33,948 nt of DNA from Oceanicaulis sp. BBD 1991-10 (lineage in GTDB: Bacteria > Pseudomonadota > Alphaproteobacteria > Caulobacterales > Maricaulaceae). The stretch is from assembly GCA_001657295.1 (NCBI GenBank), contig LYSW01000028.1:3027-36974 (forward strand), in the 5' to 3' direction. The position numbers were made by a program, and so were the translations under genes. The notes under the pieces are model-generated. The model had not been told where the DNA came from. It ran no database searches and worked only from the letters and a program-made list of their open reading frames with translations. This document shows, piece by piece, positions 16,858 through 24,365 of this stretch (position 1 is its first letter; each line of letters starts with the position of its first letter).

Positions 16858-17363
16858 TGCGGTTTCGCCTGTTCCAGCGCCGCCTTGAGCGCGGGCCCGC
16901 CCGCCTGCCAGTCCTCGCTCGCCAGGACCGCGTCGACGGCGGCGGCAAGCGCCTGATAAGTGGCCTCAAACGCCGCGCGGGCCCGGTCCGGATCCTCGAT
17001 CCCGGCAGGGTCCGGCAAGCCCCAATGGGCGCGCACCGGCGCGCCGGGCCAGACCGGGCAGGTCTCTGAAGCGGCGCTGTCGCAGACCGTGATCACCGCA
17101 TCCATGCGCGGCGCATCCTCGCCGTCGAACTCGTCCCAGGATTTCGACCGGGCGCCGTCGCTCGGCACGCCATGGCGCTCTAAAGTCTCGAGCGCATACG
17201 GGTTCGGAGCGCCGGCCGGCTTCGAGCCGGCGGAGAAGGCGCGGACCCGCCCGCCCGAGCGCGCATTGAACAACGCTTCGCCCAAAATCGAACGCGCGCT
17301 GTTGCCGGTGCAGAGAATGAGGATGTTCACGGATTTGATCCCGGGTTTGCCGCAGTGCATCAT
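16854..17363 (-). CDS. arsC: Arsenate reductase, low-molecular-weight phosphatase type
   Basis: 169-residue enzyme reducing arsenate to arsenite, likely with thioredoxin. The P-loop CTGNSAR (C18 to R24) is the CX5R anion site; C94 and C102 in VCDSAASETC are candidates for the resolving cysteines of thioredoxin-coupled ArsC; D118 in GLPDPAG fits the general acid. Both the extra cysteines and the neighbours favour arsenate reductase over a tyrosine phosphatase. The start is uncertain: tandem ATGs lie at 17363 and 17360, and GTG at residue 12 would start directly before VNILILCTG. The channel gene overlaps its stop, and arsR is divergent 41 bases away. Confidence 0.92.
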   Translation of the reverse strand: MMHCGKPGIKSVNILILCTGNSARSILGEALFNARSGGRVRAFSAGSKPAGAPNPYALETLERHGVPSDGARSKSWDEFDGEDAPRMDAVITVCDSAASETCPVWPGAPVRAHWGLPDPAGIEDPDRARAAFEATYQALAAAVDAVLASEDWQAGGPALKAALEQAKPQ

Positions 17364-17387
17364 GGCGTTAAGGTAGAATCGCTGTTA

Positions 17388-17405
17388 TTTCAAGACCTCC
17401 TGAAA
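17388..17405. promoter_or_regulatory. Inverted repeat in the arsC-arsR gap, candidate ArsR operator
   Basis: TTTCAAGA and TCCTGAAA form an inverted repeat with one mismatch and a two-base spacer, ending at the first base of arsR. The whole divergent gap is only 41 bases, so a repressor bound here could block both directions. The assignment is by position; the match to known ArsR sites was not tested. Confidence 0.4.
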
Positions 17406-17755
17406 TGAGCATGAACACCACCGATGCTGATGCGGTGAGGCGTTTCGGCGCTCTTGCCCACGCCACCCGCCTGATCGTCTTTCGCTCGCTCATGAAGGCG
17501 GGTCCTGAAGGCGTCACCGCCGGGGACTTGGCGAGAGCCGCCAAGGTGTCGCCCAGCAATCTGTCAGCGCACCTGAACGTCTTGACGGAGGCCGGCCTCG
17601 CCGCAATGACGCGAGATGGCCGCAGACGCTACTACGCGCCAGAGTTGGGTGCGGTGGCGAGCCTGATCAGCTTCCTGGTGGAGGATTGCTGCGACGGCCG
17701 TCCGGAAGTCTGCGCCCAGCTTCCAGTCGGCGGCGCGGAAAAGCAGGCCTGCTGA
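17405..17755 (+). CDS. arsR: ArsR-family arsenite-responsive repressor
   Basis: 116-residue winged-helix repressor. The HTH spans about residues 37-62 (VTAGDLARAAKVSPSNLSAH, then LNVLTEAGL), with the wing DGRRRYYAPE. Unlike ArsR proteins that sense metal in the HTH (ELCVCDL), this one has no cysteine there but has C95, C96 and C103 in EDCCDGRPEVC near the C-terminal dimer helix, plus C116. That resembles the Acidithiobacillus-type ArsR, which uses C-terminal cysteines, so As(III) or Sb(III) sensing is likely. It is divergent from arsC. A second ATG two codons in is possible, and no clear ribosome site is present. Confidence 0.92.
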   Translation: MSMNTTDADAVRRFGALAHATRLIVFRSLMKAGPEGVTAGDLARAAKVSPSNLSAHLNVLTEAGLAAMTRDGRRRYYAPELGAVASLISFLVEDCCDGRPEVCAQLPVGGAEKQAC

Positions 17756-17801
17756 CGGCGCTCTTGCGCTGACGGCGCGCTTTCGCCTTGATGCGCCGGT
17801 C

Positions 17802-18632
17802 ATGACGGCCAAAGAGCTTCACATCGTCGACCAGCTGATCGAGGAACGCGCCGTTCGCTTGCGCGGCAATCGCCTGGTGTGGCCGTGGGTGAAGCGCATC
17901 TTTTATCCGCTGCTGGGGTATGAAAGGGCGGCTGAGATCGCCGACACGATGGCGCCCCTGGGCGGCCGCGAGGCCATGGACTGGTCAGAACGCTTTCTGG
18001 CGATGCGGGTTCGCGCGGCCGGGCTGGACCATGTGCCCGGAAAAGGCCCCTGCGTGATCGTAGCGAACCATCCTGGCGGGATCGCCGACGGGATCGCGCT
18101 GTGGTCTGTGCTCAAACAAAGGCGGCCGGACGCCGTCTTTTTCGCGAATCGCGATGCGATCCGGGTTTGCGCAGGTCTGGCCGACCTGGTCATTCCGGTG
18201 GAATGGCGCGCGGATGCGCGCTCGCGCGACAAGACACGGGAGACGCTGCGCCAGGCCGTCTCGGCGTTCAAGGACGGCCGCTGCGTCGTGATTTTCCCCG
18301 CCGGCCGCATGGCGGCGTGGGACTGGCGCACCTTGCGCCTGGTCGAGCAGGCCTGGGCGCCCACCGCCGTGTCGCTGGCGCGCAAGTTCGATGCGCCGGT
18401 CGTGCCGCTGGGCCTGAAGCAGCGCATGTCGGTCATGTATTACGGGCTGGGCCAGCTGCATGACGAGCTCAAGCATATGACGGTGTTTCACGAGCTGCTG
18501 GCGAAAAGGGGCGCGCTCTACCGCCTGAAATTCGCCGCGCCGGTCGCGCCCGAAGACCTGCCGGCCGACGATATGGCCGCCAGCGAAGCGCTGCGGCGGA
18601 TGAGCGAAAGCCTCGCGCAGGAGGCGCCATGA
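17802..18632 (+). CDS. Lysophospholipid-type acyltransferase, first of a tandem pair
   Basis: 276 residues, PlsC-like acyltransferase fold. The catalytic HX5D motif is in ANHPGGIADG (H90, D96); an FPAGRMA motif (165-171) stands where FPEGT-type sequences occur. FFANRDAIRVC and VIPVEWR are further shared blocks. The NHPxG variant resembles acyltransferases linked to ornithine-lipid and related lipid synthesis rather than classical PlsC, but the acceptor cannot be read. No strong signal peptide is seen. Its TGA overlaps the ATG of the next gene, a paralogue. It follows arsR by 46 bases but has no functional link to it. Confidence 0.85.
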   Translation: MTAKELHIVDQLIEERAVRLRGNRLVWPWVKRIFYPLLGYERAAEIADTMAPLGGREAMDWSERFLAMRVRAAGLDHVPGKGPCVIVANHPGGIADGIALWSVLKQRRPDAVFFANRDAIRVCAGLADLVIPVEWRADARSRDKTRETLRQAVSAFKDGRCVVIFPAGRMAAWDWRTLRLVEQAWAPTAVSLARKFDAPVVPLGLKQRMSVMYYGLGQLHDELKHMTVFHELLAKRGALYRLKFAAPVAPEDLPADDMAASEALRRMSESLAQEAP

Positions 18633-19483
18633 GCCTGTCCGTCCTGGAGGACCCGACGCGCGTCAGCGACGCGCGCGCCCTTGTCGACGCGATGATCGAG
18701 GAACGCGCGCCCCGCCTGAGCCGCGTGGGCTGGCTCTGGCCGATCCTGCGGACCGCGGTCTTCCCTTTCCTGGGCTATCGGGACGCGGTCCGGCTGATCG
18801 AGGCGGTGCGCGATCTCGACGCCGACAGCTGTTTTGAGTGGGGGGACCGATTCCTGAACCTCACAGTGCACGCCGAAGGCCTTGCCCATGTGCCCGCCGA
18901 GGGCCCGGCGATGATCATCGCCAACCACCCCGGCGGCATTCCGGACGGCAACGCCCTCTACAAGGCGGTTCAGCCCGTCCGCAAGGATCTGACCTTCTTC
19001 GCCAATCGGGATGCGCTGCGTATCTGTCCGGGCCTGCGCGACCGGATCATCCCCGTCGAGTGGCGCAAACACGCGCTCAGCCGCCAGCGCGCCCGCGAGA
19101 CGCTGAAAAGCGCGATGGAGGCGTTCAACGCCGGGCGCTGCGTCGTCATGTTTCCCGCCGGCCGCATGGCGGACTGGAGCTGGAAAGAGCGGCGTATCGT
19201 CGAACCGGACTGGTCGGCGACCGGCGTATCCATCGCCCGGCGTTTCGACGCGCCGATCATCCCGATGGGCGTCGCCCAGCGCATGCCGCTGGCCTATTAT
19301 GTGTTGGCGCATATCCATGAGGAATTGCGCGACATCACCCTGTTCCACGGCCTGCTGAACCAGCGCGGCGCACGATACCGCCTCGCCTTTGGAGCGCCCG
19401 TGAAAGCCCGGGCGCTGCCCGGTGACGAGGCCGCGGCGACCCAAGCCTTGAAGGCGATGTGCGAAAAGCTGGCCTGGGCCTGA
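18629..19483 (+). CDS. Lysophospholipid-type acyltransferase, second of a tandem pair
   Basis: 284 residues, clearly homologous to the preceding protein along its length: HX5D at H100/D106 in ANHPGGIPDG, FFANRDALRIC, IIPVEWRKHALSRQRARETL, FPAGRMADWSW and a shared C-terminal RYRLAFGAPV block. It carries a slightly longer N-terminus. Translation is coupled to its paralogue (ATGA). The pair probably arose by tandem duplication and may act on two substrates or as a heteromer. Its stop abuts the stop of the BLUF gene on the other strand, together forming TGATCA. Confidence 0.86.
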   Translation: MSLSVLEDPTRVSDARALVDAMIEERAPRLSRVGWLWPILRTAVFPFLGYRDAVRLIEAVRDLDADSCFEWGDRFLNLTVHAEGLAHVPAEGPAMIIANHPGGIPDGNALYKAVQPVRKDLTFFANRDALRICPGLRDRIIPVEWRKHALSRQRARETLKSAMEAFNAGRCVVMFPAGRMADWSWKERRIVEPDWSATGVSIARRFDAPIIPMGVAQRMPLAYYVLAHIHEELRDITLFHGLLNQRGARYRLAFGAPVKARALPGDEAAATQALKAMCEKLAWA

Positions 19484-19930
19484 TCAAGCGACGGCGCCCG
19501 GCGCGTCAGGTCCTTGCTCGGCGATCACGCCGACCCGGCGCAGCAGCAGGCCGCGCTCAAGAATCTCCGGCGCGGTCATGGTCATGAAATCCGGCCGCCG
19601 CGGCGCGTCCGCCGGCAGGGTCGCATTCATCGCGAAAGCCACCGCCCAATCACTGAAACTGCGCTCGATGATCGGATCGAAAGCGACGACATGAATGTCG
19701 AAATGACGCGTGTCGGTGAAGACGCGCGCCCGCGTTGTCTCGATCGCCGGCCGGTCGCCCTCGAGAATCTGGAAGAAGCGGTTTCGCTCCACGCCCAGAA
19801 GCCCCGTGATGTTCGCCGCCACATTATTGCGCATGCCCGCCGACAGGATCTGCGCCAGCGGCCCCTGCAGCCAGCCCGCGCGCACCGGGAATGCCGGCCG
19901 GCTGATATAAATCAGTCGGTGAAGATCCAC
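19484..19930 (-). CDS. BLUF-domain blue-light photoreceptor
   Basis: 148-residue single-domain BLUF protein that binds FAD and senses blue light. Residues line up with cyanobacterial PixD: Y8 (LIYIS), N36 (RNN), Q54 (FFQILEG) and W95 (FSDWAVAF). The semi-conserved methionine two residues after the tryptophan is valine here, which may change photocycle speed. The C-terminal helices (residues 118-140) are short, with no output domain, so a partner protein or oligomer switch is expected. GTG at 19930 is chosen because AGGAGG lies five bases before it; the frame continues to a TTG at 19957 without support. It sits tail to tail with the acyltransferases. Confidence 0.92.
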   Translation of the reverse strand: MDLHRLIYISRPAFPVRAGWLQGPLAQILSAGMRNNVAANITGLLGVERNRFFQILEGDRPAIETTRARVFTDTRHFDIHVVAFDPIIERSFSDWAVAFAMNATLPADAPRRPDFMTMTAPEILERGLLLRRVGVIAEQGPDAPGAVA

Positions 19931-20110
19931 CCTGTCCTCCTGTCCTGACCCGGTCAAAGGATGCGGCGCTGATCCTCATGATTGGTAAATCACCCGATTG
20001 GGTGTGTGGCTTTCGGCGCCCGGAACTCTCGCAGCGGAGCTTCGGGTATTCGCCGGACCTGATTGGCGGCCGGGCCGGTTGCGAGATCCGGGCGTGGATC
20101 GGCGACGACT

Positions 20111-20782
20111 CTAAGCGTCAGGCTGCGGCTGGGCGGGCGTTCGGATCAGCTCGGCGCCGATCGCAAAGAACCAAAGGATGAAGCCCAGACCAAAGACGAT
20201 GGCCGCTTCCGCGAGTGCGGGAATGGTGGAAACCAGACCGGCGGCGCCAATGAGAAGACCGAGCGCGCTTGTCGCGCGCGATATCGATCGCGATCCCCAG
20301 CCTGCGATGCTGAGCAGGAAAATCCACAGCCCACCGGTGATTTCATTGCCTCCGCCAAGACCGGAGCCGATCGCCACGACGGCGTGCCAGAGATTTTCTG
20401 CAGCGGACGGATCATGCGCATTCAGAGCCACGATACGCGCGACACCCACGTTGAACACCATCCCCGCAGCCAGAATGAACCCCGCCCAGATCAATCCGAA
20501 CGCCGCCGCAGTTTGCGCCAGGCGCGCCGCTCCAGCCCTGATCCGTTCATGCACGCCGAGCACGATGAGCACCATCAGGATCGCGTTCAGTACGTAGATG
20601 ACGAGATTCCATGAGATCATCATCGCCTGATGGTCGATGAGAAACTGCACGTGCTGGGCAGCCGGCACATTCGCGGCGCCGTACTGGGCTGGCCCTAGAA
20701 TGCTGAAATAAAACCAGAATCCGATGATGTAAGTCACACCCGCGCCCAAGGCGGCGAGCCCGCTGATGCGTTGGAAAACCAT
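20111..20782 (-). CDS. Six-span membrane protein of unknown function (DUF4386-like, tentative)
   Basis: 223 residues with about six hydrophobic segments: near the N-terminus (ISGLAALGAGVTYIIGFWFY), SWNLVIYVLNAILMVLIVLG, FGLIWAGFILAAGMVFNVGV, GLWIFLLSIAGW, SALGLLIGAAGLVSTI and AIVFGLGFILWFFAIG. Length and layout resemble DUF4386 proteins, but the match is weak. ATG at 20782 follows GGAG at good spacing. It begins 23 bases after the stop of the next upstream membrane gene, so the two form an operon. The 180 bases between this gene and the BLUF start contain no gene. Confidence 0.78.
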   Translation of the reverse strand: MVFQRISGLAALGAGVTYIIGFWFYFSILGPAQYGAANVPAAQHVQFLIDHQAMMISWNLVIYVLNAILMVLIVLGVHERIRAGAARLAQTAAAFGLIWAGFILAAGMVFNVGVARIVALNAHDPSAAENLWHAVVAIGSGLGGGNEITGGLWIFLLSIAGWGSRSISRATSALGLLIGAAGLVSTIPALAEAAIVFGLGFILWFFAIGAELIRTPAQPQPDA

Positions 20783-20805
20783 GGAGAATCTCCAGCTTTT
20801 GTGAG

Positions 20806-21480
20806 TTAGAAAGATCGCGCGGTCCGAGCGGCGAACCGCGTGCGCGCGGCGTAGATCAATGTGCCAAGCACGACCGCCAGAACCGGCGCGCTGAGCAAGG
20901 CTGGCGTTCGAGCCGCTTCCGGCAGAACGTGGCTGTTGCCGAAGAAGAAAATCCCGGTGGCGAGAAACATCGAGAAGCCCATGCGCCCGAGATGGCGTGT
21001 CAGCCTTCGGCGCCGGGAGGGCGCCGGCGTCATCGCGTAACGCCAGTCGAACACGCACAAAACCGCACTGACGGCCGCCAGCACATGGAATGCGCTTGGT
21101 TCAAGCCCGTTCAACGCGCCGTCCGGCGCGCCTGCCGCGATGATCCCGCCTGACAGGGCGCCCAGCGACAGCAAGGCGGACGCCGCACCTGCGCTTTGCG
21201 TCACAAGGCGGCCCAGCGTGTCGGCGGGGCGCGCCGCCGCCCAGCCTGTCAGGATGGCGTGAAGCGCAATGAAGGAGAGAAAGACTGTAAACAGAATCTC
21301 GCGCGCCAGGCTCAACCAGAGACCCGACAGGCTGAGAAGGATCATGGCGGCGACGAAAACGCCGCCGGCGCTGCGATGCACCCGGCCGCCCTTGGGCGCT
21401 GCAAACGCGAGAAGACCGCAAGCGAGCGCCAAACACCCGATCCAGAAATGGACCGAGCCCAAACTCTCCGGTTCGCTCAT
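20806..21480 (-). CDS. Multi-span membrane protein (DUF2306-like)
   Basis: 224 residues with about seven hydrophobic segments. HFWIGCLALACGLLAFAAPK, then GRVHRSAGGVFVAAMI and FLSFIALHAILTGWAAARP, resemble the DUF2306 family of predicted membrane proteins. A basic loop (SRRRRLTRHLGR) precedes the last two spans. It is the first gene of a two-gene leftward unit and is divergent from the membrane-anchored AraC regulator 170 bases away, its probable controller. No biochemical role can be assigned. Confidence 0.78.
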   Translation of the reverse strand: MSEPESLGSVHFWIGCLALACGLLAFAAPKGGRVHRSAGGVFVAAMILLSLSGLWLSLAREILFTVFLSFIALHAILTGWAAARPADTLGRLVTQSAGAASALLSLGALSGGIIAAGAPDGALNGLEPSAFHVLAAVSAVLCVFDWRYAMTPAPSRRRRLTRHLGRMGFSMFLATGIFFFGNSHVLPEAARTPALLSAPVLAVVLGTLIYAARTRFAARTARSF

Positions 21481-21557
21481 AATATCCTGAACTCCGCCCT
21501 GCGCGCACCCATGCGGCCTCTGCGCCGCTCAGCTCTGCCTGCAGGCGCCAGGGCGCG

Positions 21558-21588
21558 TCTGTCGTCCGCGCGGGCAGGCGCGGACAGA
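21558..21588. repeat. Imperfect inverted repeat in the AraC/DUF2306 divergent region
   Basis: TCTGTCGTCCGCG and CGCGGACAGA can pair except for a two-base GT insertion, around an eight-base centre. It lies about midway between the two divergent starts and could be a regulator site or a chance GC-rich hairpin. Confidence 0.3.
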
Positions 21589-21650
21589 GTTTCGATCCGT
21601 CCTTACGGGCGCATGATTGAAACGCCGTGTGCGTGACGTAAAACGGGGCT

Positions 21651-22808
21651 ATGGACACTGACAGCGCTGTGGCGCTTTCCGCTTTCGTGACCGGAATCGC
21701 CCTGACCGGAGCGCTCGTCAGCGTTCGGAGCCGCGAGCCTGAGGACGTGCGCCTCTCGCTGGCGGCCGTGTTTATCCTGTTTGCAGGCCTGAGCGCGTGG
21801 CCGCTCGTCGTCGGGTTCTTCCGGGCAGCCTACCCGTTATATATGCCCGCGCTCTTGCCCATGCTGCTCGCCTTGCCGGTTGCGGTTCACCGCCAGGCGG
21901 AGGCGCGAACCGGGGCGCCCTATCGACGGCGGGCGCAGCTGCGTGATGCGAGCTTGCCTGCGACCGGACTGTTGGTGATGGCGGGCTATTGGATGCTGCC
22001 GGGAGACAGTCACGCCATCCTGTTCATAGAAGGGCGGCTACCAGGCGGCGTGGCGGCGGCGGCGCTCGCCCTCATCACCTTTGTCTTGGTGCTGGCCTGG
22101 ATCGCGGTGTCGGCGGCTTACCTTATCGCGACGCTGCGGGCGCTCCATCGGCACCGGGCGGCCCTGAAGGCGGTTTATTCCAACACTGAGGGCCGGGAGC
22201 TGCGCTGGATGGACGCCTTCCTCATCCTGCTTGTCGGCCTTTGGCTGGTCAGCGCTCTGGCGGTGGCGAGCGAGAATCTCGCGCTGGGCGTAGTGATCAA
22301 TAGTGAACTGGTTCTGGCGCTGACCGCGGGCGTGCTGCTGGTCCTGATCGCATTGAGCCTGGGCGCGGCCCCATCACAGCCGGAGGGCGGTCCGGAGGTG
22401 GACGCCGCCCTGGAGCGGCAGGGCAAATACGCACGCTCTGCGCTCAGCGAAGAGCGCGCACGCAAGATCGCCGAACGGATCGAGGCGGCGATGAGACGCG
22501 ATCAGCTCCATCTTGATCCGACATTGTCGCTGACCAGGCTCGCCCGTCATGTGGCGACGCCCGCCAACCTCGTCTCGCAAACGCTCAATGAGCATCTGGG
22601 CGCCACCTTCTTCGATTATGTGGCGAAATGGCGCGTGGAGACCGCAAAGCCGATGCTCGCCGCAGGCGAAGCCTCGGTCCTCACCGTCGCATTGGACGTC
22701 GGCTTTAATTCGCGCTCAACCTTCTACAAGGCGTTCAAGCGCGAGACCGGCTTAACGCCCGCCGCCTATAGACGGTCTAGACCTGCCGCTCGACCATCAA
22801 TTCCTTGA
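21651..22808 (+). CDS. Membrane-anchored AraC-family regulator
   Basis: 385 residues. The first ~245 form about seven hydrophobic segments (for example [69 protein letters not shown]). The C-terminal ~110 residues are an AraC DNA-binding domain with two HTH motifs: [20 protein letters not shown] and the second with [20 protein letters not shown] followed by GLTPAAYR. So it probably senses a membrane or external signal. It is divergent from two membrane-protein genes. Its last 32 bases overlap the 3' end of sdhB on the opposite strand. Confidence 0.9.
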   Translation: MDTDSAVALSAFVTGIALTGALVSVRSREPEDVRLSLAAVFILFAGLSAWPLVVGFFRAAYPLYMPALLPMLLALPVAVHRQAEARTGAPYRRRAQLRDASLPATGLLVMAGYWMLPGDSHAILFIEGRLPGGVAAAALALITFVLVLAWIAVSAAYLIATLRALHRHRAALKAVYSNTEGRELRWMDAFLILLVGLWLVSALAVASENLALGVVINSELVLALTAGVLLVLIALSLGAAPSQPEGGPEVDAALERQGKYARSALSEERARKIAERIEAAMRRDQLHLDPTLSLTRLARHVATPANLVSQTLNEHLGATFFDYVAKWRVETAKPMLAAGEASVLTVALDVGFNSRSTFYKAFKRETGLTPAAYRRSRPAARPSIP

Positions 22809-23562
22809 TCTTGCCGATCGCCTTGGCCGGGTTGAGGCCTTTGGGACAGACATTGGTGCAGTTCATGATGGTGTGGCAGCGATAGAGCTTGAAGGGGTCT
22901 TCCAGCTCATCCAGGCGCTCGCCTGTGGCTTCATCGCGGCTGTCCGCGATCCAGCGATAGGCCTGCAAGAGGGCGGCCGGGCCGAGATATTTGTCCGAAT
23001 TCCACCAATAGGACGGACAGGAGGTCGAGCAGCTGGCGCACAGAATGCACTCGTAAAGCCCGTCAAGCTCTTCGCGGTCCTCCTGGCTTTGACGCCATTC
23101 CTTCTCCGGTTCCGGCGTATCGGTCTGGAGAAAGGGTTTGATGGAGGCGAGCTGGGCGTAGAAATTGGTCAGATCCGGGATCAGGTCCTTGATCACCGGC
23201 TGGTGCGGCAAGGGCGAGATGGTGATCGCGCCCTTATGCTCGTCGATGCCGTTGGTGCAGGCGATGGTGTTGCGCCCGCCGATATTCATCGCGCAGGAGC
23301 CGCAAATGCCTTCCCGGCAGGAGCGGCGGAAAGCCAGCGTCGTGTCGATCTCGTTTTTGATGAAGAACAGCGCGTCCAGGATCATCGGCCCGCATTTGGC
23401 GGTGTCGACATAATAGGTGTCCCAGCGCGGATTGGCCCCGCTGTCGGGGTCATAGCGATAGACTTTGAATTCGCGCAAATCCTTGGCGTCGGCGCCGTCC
23501 GGCTTGGGCCAGACCTTGCCCTTTTGAACCTTGGAGCCCTTCGGCAATGTGAGTGCAACCAT
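22777..23562 (-). CDS. sdhB: Succinate dehydrogenase iron-sulfur subunit
   Basis: 261-residue subunit of complex II that carries electrons from FAD to ubiquinone. The [2Fe-2S] site is in [13 protein letters not shown] with a later NTIAC; the [4Fe-4S] site is [16 protein letters not shown]; the [3Fe-4S] site is [17 protein letters not shown]. It starts 17 bases after the stop of a VOC-family gene, so the operon is sdhC-sdhD-sdhA-DUF3052-VOC-sdhB, not the usual direct sdhA-sdhB. Its 3' end overlaps the convergent AraC gene by 32 bases, and no terminator is visible there. Confidence 0.98.
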   Translation of the reverse strand: MVALTLPKGSKVQKGKVWPKPDGADAKDLREFKVYRYDPDSGANPRWDTYYVDTAKCGPMILDALFFIKNEIDTTLAFRRSCREGICGSCAMNIGGRNTIACTNGIDEHKGAITISPLPHQPVIKDLIPDLTNFYAQLASIKPFLQTDTPEPEKEWRQSQEDREELDGLYECILCASCSTSCPSYWWNSDKYLGPAALLQAYRWIADSRDEATGERLDELEDPFKLYRCHTIMNCTNVCPKGLNPAKAIGKIKELMVERQV

Positions 23563-23579
23563 CGTCGTCTTTCCACGCG

Positions 23580-23945
23580 CTAGATGTCTTTGGCCAGGAC
23601 AAGCCTGTAGCCGTTCAAGTCTTCAAAGCCAAACTCGCGAAGACCGTAATCCATGTCTTCCGGGCCCCAAATGGGTTTCACCAGCGATTTGAGCCGTTCC
23701 GCCTCCGCGTCGACATCCTCCACAAAAAGGTAAAGGAAGCCGGTAAAGGCGGGGGGCGCGTCCGGACGCATGGCGTCGCGGTAAAACCAGATGCGGGCTT
23801 CGCCGCGGCTGACCTCCGCCCAGACCAGCTCGCCCTGGTCGTCCCATCCGCCGGTCTGCTCGAAACCGAGACAGCGCGTGTAGAAGTCAACCGCGTCTGG
23901 AACCGAGGGAACCATCAGGCTGGGGGTCAGGGCGGAGCGCGTCAT
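23580..23945 (-). CDS. VOC (glyoxalase/bleomycin-resistance) superfamily protein inside the sdh operon
   Basis: 121 residues with the paired beta-alpha-beta-beta-beta fold of the VOC family: [20 protein letters not shown] then [62 protein letters not shown]. The glutamate/histidine metal set is not complete enough to name a reaction. It is closer to uncharacterised members than to glyoxalase I. ATG at 23945 has AAGGAG five bases upstream and overlaps the DUF3052 stop (ATGA). Its place between sdhA and sdhB implies co-expression with complex II. Confidence 0.88.
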   Translation of the reverse strand: MTRSALTPSLMVPSVPDAVDFYTRCLGFEQTGGWDDQGELVWAEVSRGEARIWFYRDAMRPDAPPAFTGFLYLFVEDVDAEAERLKSLVKPIWGPEDMDYGLREFGFEDLNGYRLVLAKDI

Positions 23946-24361
23946 CGCTTCTCCTTGCGGATCACCAGCTTGAGCCCCGACCAGATGTTGTTGACCGCGC
24001 AAACTTTCACGTCCACGAGGTCGAGCGGAAACGCCTCTTCACGCACGACGTCTTCGGTGATGTCGGTGGGAACTTTCGACGCCTTTTTCGGCCAGCTCGC
24101 CCAGATCATGCCGTCCGGTTTGATCTGCTGACGGGCTGTCTTGAGCGTATCGGCCAGCTCGGCCCGCACCTTGGTGAAAACCTGCACGAAATCGAGTTCG
24201 GCCTCGCCCCGAAGGCTCGAAGCGACGCGTGCAAAATTCCGCGACGTCGTCAGGTCAGCCAAGTCCTCCGGCAGATTCAAAAACGCCGCGCACTGCCCGT
24301 CCTTCAATCCGAGCTTTTTCGGCAGCGGCGTGCCTGAGTATCCGACCGGGGCGGGCGCCAC
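23942..24361 (-). CDS. DUF3052-family protein inside the sdh operon
   Basis: 139-residue small soluble protein of unknown function. Family hallmarks are YSGTPLPKKLGLKDG at the start, IWASWPKKASKVPTDITED, and the end VDVKVCAVNNIWSGLKLVIR followed by KEKR. GTG at 24361, four bases after the sdhA TAA, is chosen because it begins just before the conserved YSGTP block and AAGG lies nearby; the longer open frame lies inside sdhA. Its stop overlaps the VOC start. Coupling on both sides makes it a true operon member. Confidence 0.85.
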   Translation of the reverse strand: MAPAPVGYSGTPLPKKLGLKDGQCAAFLNLPEDLADLTTSRNFARVASSLRGEAELDFVQVFTKVRAELADTLKTARQQIKPDGMIWASWPKKASKVPTDITEDVVREEAFPLDLVDVKVCAVNNIWSGLKLVIRKEKR

Positions 24362-24365
24362 CGCC

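Noticed and set aside
19991-20004. CACCC-GATT-GGGTG inverted repeat upstream of the BLUF gene
   Set aside because: The five-base arms are too short to separate from chance in GC-rich DNA without a second copy.
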